Below, in pieces: positions 58,610-64,000 of a stretch of 64,000 nucleotides of DNA. A model generated the notes under the pieces. The model worked only from the letters and a program-made list of their open reading frames with translations, did not search any database and was not told the origin of the DNA. The number at the start of each line of letters is the position of its first letter. The stretch's first letter is position 1. The DNA is taken from assembly GCF_947487305.1 (NCBI RefSeq), contig NZ_CANKWH010000004.1, positions 186,001 to 250,000 on the forward strand, given 5' to 3'. A program made the position numbers and the translations under genes. Source of the stretch: an uncultured Paracoccus sp. GTDB lineage: Bacteria; Pseudomonadota; Alphaproteobacteria; Rhodobacterales; Rhodobacteraceae.

Positions 58610-59452
58610 ATGCAATTCACCGGCACCCGGGACTATGTCGCACCCCCCGAACTGGCCATCGCCGTCAATGCCGCCGTGACGCTGGAGCGACCCCTGCTGG
58701 TCAAGGGCGAGCCGGGGACCGGCAAGACCGAGCTGGCGCGGCAGATGGCCGCCGGGCTGGGCCTGCCGATCATCGAATGGAACGTGAAATCAACGACCAA
58801 GGCGCAGCAGGGTCTGTATGAATACGACGCGGTCAGCCGGCTGCGCGACAGCCAGCTGGGCGATGAACGCGTGCATGATGTCGGCAATTACATCCGCAAG
58901 GGCAAGCTGTGGCAGGCCTTCGATGCGCCGGGCAAGGTCGTCCTGCTGATCGACGAGATCGACAAGGCGGATATCGAGTTCCCGAACGACCTGCTGCAGG
59001 AACTCGACCGCATGGAATTTCACGTTTACGAGACCGGCGAGACCATCCGCGCAAGACACCGGCCGGTGGTGGTGATTACTTCGAACAATGAAAAGGAACT
59101 GCCCGACGCCTTCCTGCGCCGCTGCTTCTTTCATTACATCCGCTTTCCCGATGCCGAGACGTTGAAGCAGATCGTCAGCGTTCAATACCCCGGGTTGAAA
59201 CCGCGCCTTCTGGATACCGCGCTGACCCAGTTCTTCGAGCTGCGCGAGGTGCCCGGGCTGAAGAAGAAGCCCTCGACCAGCGAGTTTCTGGACTGGCTGA
59301 AACTGATCCTGGCCGAGGATCTGGCCCCCGAGGATCTGCAGCGCGCGCCCGACCAGATCCTGCCGCGCCTGCATGGTGCGCTGCTCAAAAACGAGCAGGA
59401 CGTGGCGCTGTTCGAGAAGCTGGCCTTCATGGCCCGGCGGCAGGGGCGGTAA
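58610..59452 (+). CDS. MoxR-family AAA ATPase
   Basis: 280 residues. Walker A is VKGEPGTGKT (residues 31-40), Walker B VVLLIDEIDKADIEF, sensor 1 VVITSNNEKELPDAFLRRC with the arginine finger region. The C-terminal lid carries KKKPSTSEFLDWLKLILAED. MoxR ATPases act as chaperones that activate metal- or substrate-bearing partners, usually with a VWA-domain protein. That partner gene is absent here; the next gene encodes an acetyltransferase. CAGGAG precedes the ATG at 58610 by seven bases; the frame is open to 58547. Confidence 0.88.
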   Translation: MQFTGTRDYVAPPELAIAVNAAVTLERPLLVKGEPGTGKTELARQMAAGLGLPIIEWNVKSTTKAQQGLYEYDAVSRLRDSQLGDERVHDVGNYIRKGKLWQAFDAPGKVVLLIDEIDKADIEFPNDLLQELDRMEFHVYETGETIRARHRPVVVITSNNEKELPDAFLRRCFFHYIRFPDAETLKQIVSVQYPGLKPRLLDTALTQFFELREVPGLKKKPSTSEFLDWLKLILAEDLAPEDLQRAPDQILPRLHGALLKNEQDVALFEKLAFMARRQGR

Positions 59453-59460
59453 GGTTGGCG

Positions 59461-59910
59461 ATGCAGGTGACAGTCCGGCCGGTCACGGCTGCCGACAAGG
59501 CAGGGTGGCAGGCGCTTTACGACGGTTATCAGCGGTTCTACGAACGCCCCGACCTGCCGCAATCCTTTTTCGATCACGCCTTCGACCGGCTGCTCTCGGG
59601 CGATCCGCGCGATTTTCACGGGCTGGTGGCAGAGGAGGACGGGCAGCTGCTGGGGCTGACGCATTACGTCTTTCACCCCAATCTCTGGCGTCCGGAAGGG
59701 GTCTGCTATCTGCAGGATCTGTTCACCGCGCCGCAGGCGCGCGGCAAGGGCGTTGCGCGCGCGCTGATCGAGGCGGTCTATGCGGCGGCGGATGCCAAGG
59801 GCGTTCCTGCGGTCTACTGGCTGACGGCCGAGAATAACTATCCCGGCCGCATGCTCTATGATCGCCTGGCGGTGAAATCGCCCTTCATCCGCTATAACCG
59901 CCCGCTTTAG
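59461..59910 (+). CDS. GNAT-family N-acetyltransferase
   Basis: 149 residues in one GNAT fold: [38 protein letters not shown], then [20 protein letters not shown] with the acetyl-CoA loop QARGKGVA, and the last strand region [19 protein letters not shown]. Substrate unknown. The ATG at 59461 is 8 bp after the MoxR stop, so the two are probably one transcript. It ends overlapping glmM's stop on the other strand by 4 bp. Confidence 0.85.
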   Translation: MQVTVRPVTAADKAGWQALYDGYQRFYERPDLPQSFFDHAFDRLLSGDPRDFHGLVAEEDGQLLGLTHYVFHPNLWRPEGVCYLQDLFTAPQARGKGVARALIEAVYAAADAKGVPAVYWLTAENNYPGRMLYDRLAVKSPFIRYNRPL

Positions 59911-61250
59911 GCAGCCTTCTCGACGGCGGCGACGATGCCGTCGACGACCTCGCGCAACATGGTCTCGTCCTCGGCCTCGGCCATCACCCGGATCAGCGGC
60001 TCGGTGCCCGATTTGCGGATCAGCACCCGGCCCGAACCGTTCAGCCGCCGCTCGGCCTCGGCGATCACCGCCTTGACCGGTTCGGTCGACAAGGGATCGG
60101 CCCCGGCGGCATAGCGGACATTCTTCAGCATCTGCGGCACCGGGTCGAACTGGCTGACCAGCTGGCTGGCGGGCTGGCCGCTATCGGCCATGGCGGCGAG
60201 GAATTGCAGCCCCGCGATCAGCCCGTCGCCGGTGGTGGCGTAATCGGTCATGACGATATGGCCCGACTGCTCGCCGCCGAGGTTGAAGCCCTGACCGCGC
60301 ATCCGCTCGACCACATAGCGGTCCCCGACCTTGGTCCGTTCAAGCCGCAAGCCGCGCCCCTGCAGATAGCGTTCGAGCCCCAGATTGGACATGACGGTCG
60401 CCACCAGCGCGCCGCCTTTCAGCCGGCCCGCATCGGCCCAACGGCTGGCCAGCAGCGCCATGATCTGGTCGCCATCGGCCAAACGGCCCTTTTCGTCGAT
60501 GATCGCCACCCGGTCGGCGTCGCCGTCAAGGCTGATGCCCAGATCGGCGCCATGTTTCAGCACCGCTTCGGCGCAGGCCTCGGGATGGGTGCTGCCGCAG
60601 CCCTCGTTGATGTTGAGGCCATTGGGCTCGACCCCCACCGGGATCACCTCGGCGCCCAGTTCCCACAGCACATCCGGCGCGGCGCGATAGGCGGCGCCAT
60701 TGGCGCAATCCACGACCACCTTCAGCCCGTCCAGCCGCTGGCCGGTGGGGAATGTGGTCTTGGCATATTCGACATAGCGCCCGCGCCCGTCATCGATGCG
60801 CTTTGCGCGCCCGATATTCTGCGGCTGCGCCAGGTCGAAGCTGCCGGCGACGATACGCTCGATCTCGGCCTCGGCCTCGTCGGACAGCTTGAAGCCGTCG
60901 GGGCCGAAGAACTTGATGCCGTTGTCCGCCGCCGGGTTGTGGCTGGCCGAGATCATGATCCCCACATCCGCCCGCATCGAGCGGGTCAGGAACCCCACCG
61001 CCGGGGTCGGCACCGGACCCAGAAGCAGCACGTTCATACCGGTCGAGGTGAGTCCGGCGGTCAGTGCGTTCTCGATCATGTAGCCCGACAGGCGGGTGTC
61101 CTTGCCGATCACCACGCGGTGGCCGTTGCGCCCGTCGCGGCGGAAATAGCGGCCGGCGGCGGCGCCAAGACGCAGCGCCATTTCGGCGGTCATGGGAAAG
61201 GTATTCGCGCGGCCCCTGACGCCGTCGGTTCCGAAAAGCTTCCTGCTCAT
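59907..61250 (-). CDS. glmM: Phosphoglucosamine mutase
   Basis: Turns glucosamine 6-phosphate into the 1-phosphate for UDP-GlcNAc, peptidoglycan and lipid A. 447 residues. [16 protein letters not shown] at the start, phosphoserine Ser103 in [13 protein letters not shown], the metal loop [13 protein letters not shown], and the C-terminal phosphate site [17 protein letters not shown]. Start at 61250 ([10 protein letters not shown]); the frame extends 12 codons upstream within folP. The ATGA overlap with folP makes folB-folP-glmM one coupled operon. Confidence 0.95.
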   Translation of the reverse strand: MSRKLFGTDGVRGRANTFPMTAEMALRLGAAAGRYFRRDGRNGHRVVIGKDTRLSGYMIENALTAGLTSTGMNVLLLGPVPTPAVGFLTRSMRADVGIMISASHNPAADNGIKFFGPDGFKLSDEAEAEIERIVAGSFDLAQPQNIGRAKRIDDGRGRYVEYAKTTFPTGQRLDGLKVVVDCANGAAYRAAPDVLWELGAEVIPVGVEPNGLNINEGCGSTHPEACAEAVLKHGADLGISLDGDADRVAIIDEKGRLADGDQIMALLASRWADAGRLKGGALVATVMSNLGLERYLQGRGLRLERTKVGDRYVVERMRGQGFNLGGEQSGHIVMTDYATTGDGLIAGLQFLAAMADSGQPASQLVSQFDPVPQMLKNVRYAAGADPLSTEPVKAVIAEAERRLNGSGRVLIRKSGTEPLIRVMAEAEDETMLREVVDGIVAAVEKAA

Positions 61251-62236
61251 TCTTGTTCTGCCCTGTACTCGTTGACGGCTGCCCAAAGCCGCAGTCCCTG
61301 TTTCATCATGGCCACGTCATGGACGCGGTGAATCTGTATGCCCTGCGCCAGCGCCTCGATGGTCAGCGCCAGGGTGCCCGGCCCGCGATCCGCTGCGACC
61401 TCGGCCCCGCCGACGGTGCCGATGAAGCGTTTGCGCGAGACGCCCAGAAGGATCGGGCAACCCAAAGCATGAAACAGCGAGATGCGCCGCAGGATGGCAA
61501 GATTATGCGCCTCGGTCTTGCCAAATCCAATGCCCGGATCGATCACGATCCGGTCGCGGCGAATACCCGCCTGAACCGCCCGGTCTATCCGCGCCTTGAG
61601 CGCGTCATAGACATCCAGGAGCACATCGCCGTAGCGCGGATCGTCCTGCATGGTCTCGGGCAGGCCCTGCGCGTGCATCAGGCAGACGGGAACGCCGGCC
61701 TCGGCCACGAGGCCGGGCAAAGCGGGGTCAAAGTCGAAGCCCGAGACATCGTTGACCATGCCCGCGCCGGTGTCCAGCGCCGCCCGCGCCACCCCGGCCT
61801 TGCGGGTATCGACCGAGATCGGCGCGCGGCCCCGCGCGGCGTCGATCACCGGCAGGATGCGCGCAAGCTCTCGATCCTGCGGCATCTCTGCCGCGCCGGG
61901 GCGGGTGGATTCGCCGCCGATGTCCAGAATATCGGCGCCATCTGCGATCAACGCCAAGGCCTGCGCGCCCGGATCATAGGCGCCGCCATCCGAGAAGCTG
62001 TCCGGCGTGGCGTTGACGATGCCCATGAGGCGCGGGCGATCGAGGGTGAGACCGAGGATCGGCGCGCGGGGGGCGGTCAGCGCAGCGATCACCTCGTCCG
62101 GGGCTGTGTCGCTAATGCGGGGCAACGCGCCGCGCTGAAGGATCTCGAGCTGCGAGAAGCGGGTCCAGCCACCGGCCAGCGGCCAGCGCCCGGTCAGGGG
62201 CGCGGGGATAGGGCGATAATAGAGCGGATCGGTCAT
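61247..62236 (-). CDS. folP: Dihydropteroate synthase
   Basis: Joins p-aminobenzoate to the pterin diphosphate in folate synthesis; the sulfonamide target. 329 residues, longer than the usual 280 because of about 65 N-terminal residues ([20 protein letters not shown]) seen in related alphaproteobacteria. Core motifs: [49 protein letters not shown], and [15 protein letters not shown]. Overlaps glmM and folB by 4 bp each. Confidence 0.93.
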   Translation of the reverse strand: MTDPLYYRPIPAPLTGRWPLAGGWTRFSQLEILQRGALPRISDTAPDEVIAALTAPRAPILGLTLDRPRLMGIVNATPDSFSDGGAYDPGAQALALIADGADILDIGGESTRPGAAEMPQDRELARILPVIDAARGRAPISVDTRKAGVARAALDTGAGMVNDVSGFDFDPALPGLVAEAGVPVCLMHAQGLPETMQDDPRYGDVLLDVYDALKARIDRAVQAGIRRDRIVIDPGIGFGKTEAHNLAILRRISLFHALGCPILLGVSRKRFIGTVGGAEVAADRGPGTLALTIEALAQGIQIHRVHDVAMMKQGLRLWAAVNEYRAEQE

Positions 62237-63021
62237 GGCAGGCGGGCGATGGTGAGATCAGAGCCGGCAGGGGCGTCGGGCAGGGATGTGCCCTCGGGCA
62301 GGGCCAATTCCAGCCGCTCGGCATTCAGCCGCCCGGCCAGCCAGAGTGCAAGTTCTACAGTGTCGGCGGAAAGGGCGATCTCGTCGGCCACCATGCGATA
62401 GGGCGCCCAGACCGTGGACAAGCCATTGGCGATGGACCAGTCCATCTCGGTGCGGCTGTCTGAGACATCCAGCCCCAGCCGCCCGGCCAGCGCCCACGCC
62501 GCCTGATCCAGCGCCAGAAGCGCGATCCGGCGCTGATCGCCCGTTGACGGCAGCGGCAGGCCCGGCGCGGCGGGCACGATCACCGCCCCGGCGGGCGAGG
62601 TCAGCGGCCGGTCGGTGCCGAGATGGATCACCACGGGACGACGCGTCACGGCCTCGGCGGTGACCCGGCCCTTCTGGCGGATGATCGACAGGCCAAGCGC
62701 GCCGGGCACCCGGTCGAGCTTCTCGATGGTCACGTCGATCCGGGCGGCACGTGGATGGGCCAGCACCTCGGCGGCGATCTTCTCGGCCAGCGTTTCGAGC
62801 AGGTTGTAACGCTGATCGGCCAGTCCGGCGGCAACCGCATCGGTCAGCACGTCATAGGAGAGGATCTGATCCACCTGGTCGCCGGCGCCCGAAACCCGCT
62901 GGCCCAGTTCCACGGTCAGGTTGAAGCGCAGGCGTTGTGTCTGGCCGCGCTCGGACTGGAAGGCGCCGATATCGGCACTGACCAGATAATCGCGCAGATG
63001 AAGGCGGTCGGGGTGATCCAT
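62233..63021 (-). CDS. folB: Dihydroneopterin aldolase with C-terminal extension
   Basis: Splits dihydroneopterin in the folate pathway. The first 125 residues are the aldolase: DRLHLRDYLVSADIGAFQSE, then ILSYDVLTDAVAAGLADQRY and NLLETLAEKIAAEVL with the active-site Glu, and VTIEKLDRVPGALGLSI. Typical enzymes are about 120 residues; this is 262. Residues 130-262 form a second part (VVIHLGTDRPLTSPAGAVIV, then LDVSDSRTEMDWSIANGLST) that I do not recognise. First gene of folB-folP-glmM. Confidence 0.85.
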   Translation of the reverse strand: MDHPDRLHLRDYLVSADIGAFQSERGQTQRLRFNLTVELGQRVSGAGDQVDQILSYDVLTDAVAAGLADQRYNLLETLAEKIAAEVLAHPRAARIDVTIEKLDRVPGALGLSIIRQKGRVTAEAVTRRPVVIHLGTDRPLTSPAGAVIVPAAPGLPLPSTGDQRRIALLALDQAAWALAGRLGLDVSDSRTEMDWSIANGLSTVWAPYRMVADEIALSADTVELALWLAGRLNAERLELALPEGTSLPDAPAGSDLTIARLP

Positions 63022-63155
63022 GCGCCCCGTTATCCGGCAATTCCCGCCCCGCGCAAGGGGGATCGGGCCCGTTGGTCGCCGGGGCGCTGGTATTCCAGCG
63101 TCAACCGATTACAAACGGTTTCCTGTTACCTTGACCGTTCCAAGTCCGAGTGCCC

Positions 63156-64000
63156 ATGCAGATCCTGTCCTTCACCATCCACCTGTTCAGCGGTGCCTTG
63201 CTGCTGCTCTTTGCCGTGCGCTTCATGCGGGTGGGGATCGAGCGGCAATGGGGCGGCGGCTTGCAGAGCCGGCTGCGCGACGGTGCCGGCACGGTCTCGC
63301 TTCTGGCCAAGGGCGGGGTGCTGGGCTTCGTGCTGCAGGGCGCCACCGTGGTCATGCTGATGGCGGCGGGGCTGGTCGGCAGCAATACCATTCCGATGGT
63401 CTCGGCGGTGCTGCTGGCGATAGGGGCCGATCTTGGTTCGGCCTTGGCGGTGCAGGTGCTGACCCTGCCGATCAGCGCCATCGGGCCGCTGCTTCTGGTC
63501 GTCGGTGGCTGGCTTTATCTCAATTCGGCCGAGGCTGGGCGGCGCAATATCGGCCGGGTGATCCTCGGTCTGGGGCTGATCTTCCTGTCGCTGCGGTTAA
63601 TCCGCGAGGCGGTCGAGCCGCTGCAGGCGCTGCAGAACGCCAGCGGCGTGATCGGCGCGCTGAATGCCGATCCGGTGACGGCGGCGATCTGCGGGCTGGT
63701 GCTGACGCTGTTGATGCATTCGAGCCTCGCCGCCATCCTGACCGGCCTTGCCTTTGCGGCGCATGGAGCGCTCGGGCCGGTGGCGGGGCTGGGCTTCGTG
63801 CTGGGCTGCAACCTGGGCAGCGCGCTGCTGCCGCTGTGGCTGCTGAGAAACGAGGCCGGGCCGGGGCTGGCCGTGGCCCGCATCGTGGCGAGCTTGCGCT
63901 GCGGGTTGGGGGTGGTGCTGACCGCCGGTCTGGCGTTGGCGGGCGAGCAACTGGCGGGGCAGGTCGAGCTTTCTGCCCATGACGCCATGCTGGGCGGGCA
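63156..64000 (+). CDS. Na/Pi cotransporter family protein, 3' end outside window
   Basis: An open frame with no stop before the window ends (281 codons visible), beginning MQILSFTIHLFSGALLLLFA. It has repeated membrane helices and two copies of the Na/Pi cotransporter half-repeat: FVLQGATVVMLMAAGL with AIGADLGSALAV, and LLMHSSLAAILTGLAF with VLGCNLGSALLP. The usual QSSS motif is QGAT in the first and HSSL in the second, while the GxNxG-type partners remain. A PhoU-like domain could follow beyond the edge. The start at 63156 lacks a strong ribosome site. Divergent from folB. Confidence 0.8.
   Translation, partial: MQILSFTIHLFSGALLLLFAVRFMRVGIERQWGGGLQSRLRDGAGTVSLLAKGGVLGFVLQGATVVMLMAAGLVGSNTIPMVSAVLLAIGADLGSALAVQVLTLPISAIGPLLLVVGGWLYLNSAEAGRRNIGRVILGLGLIFLSLRLIREAVEPLQALQNASGVIGALNADPVTAAICGLVLTLLMHSSLAAILTGLAFAAHGALGPVAGLGFVLGCNLGSALLPLWLLRNEAGPGLAVARIVASLRCGLGVVLTAGLALAGEQLAGQVELSAHDAMLGG

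Overview
The window looks like an ordinary chromosomal segment of a high-GC alphaproteobacterium of the Rhodobacterales, most like Paracoccus or a close relative. The pointers are the phosphotransferase ChpT and a CtrA-type box, ornithine-lipid genes olsB-olsA, a class II (B12-dependent) ribonucleotide reductase as a lone gene, a DksA whose zinc-finger cysteines are replaced by C-T-T-A, a PAS_5 protein, DUF3553 and DUF6476 proteins, and a CIRCE-controlled groESL operon. Genes are closely packed, often with 4-base ATGA overlaps. I see no tRNA, rRNA, insertion sequence, prophage or CRISPR array.

Layout. 1-9.7 kb: the 3' part of tgt, then rnd, a tandem acetyltransferase, a PAS_5 protein diverging from gmk across a CtrA box, gamma carbonic anhydrase, a soluble PhoR-like kinase, rpiA, gor, chpT and a DUF3553 gene. 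9.8-19.6 kb: olsB-olsA, nrdJ with an NrdR-type box, a structured RNA candidate with a strong terminator, tex, prpE, an atypical SDR and a small gene hidden behind maeB. 19.6-26.5 kb: maeB diverging from the coupled nucleoside-salvage operon cdd-deoA-deoB-add-upp. 26.6-34.3 kb: a SPOR protein, an unrecognised membrane protein, rpoH, rluD, a DUF6476 protein, a UbiK-like protein and the overlapping lgt-midA-pgeF operon, ending in an inverted-repeat element. 34.3-41.1 kb: an O-acetyltransferase, lrp diverging from trxB, a 62-residue orphan, an SDR diverging from a sodium:solute symporter, a 37-residue orphan and a cation efflux transporter.

41.1-43.8 kb is the accessory-looking part. A class II cholesterol-oxidase-like flavoprotein and an unrecognised 108-residue protein are preceded by about 0.5 kb of AT-rich DNA with a dyad operator, unlike anything else here. 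43.8-54 kb: groEL-groES with promoter and CIRCE, a TraB/GumN protein, a DUF1345 protein, a KefB-type antiporter coupled to a 1017-residue Ala/Pro-rich protein whose ends resemble GspL/PilM and GspC/PilP, and a SIMPL protein. 54-64 kb: metY, ltrA, a flavin monooxygenase, dksA, a MoxR ATPase, an acetyltransferase, the coupled glmM-folP-folB operon and the start of a Na/Pi cotransporter that runs off the window.

Most functions are housekeeping: nucleotide salvage and dNTP synthesis, folate and cell-wall precursors, membrane lipids, protein folding and heat shock, redox balance. The best candidates for new biology are the flavoprotein/small-protein pair, the GspL-GspC-like protein, several strongly translated orphan microproteins, and the structured RNA after nrdJ. 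Assignments come from reading motifs by eye; no database search was run.
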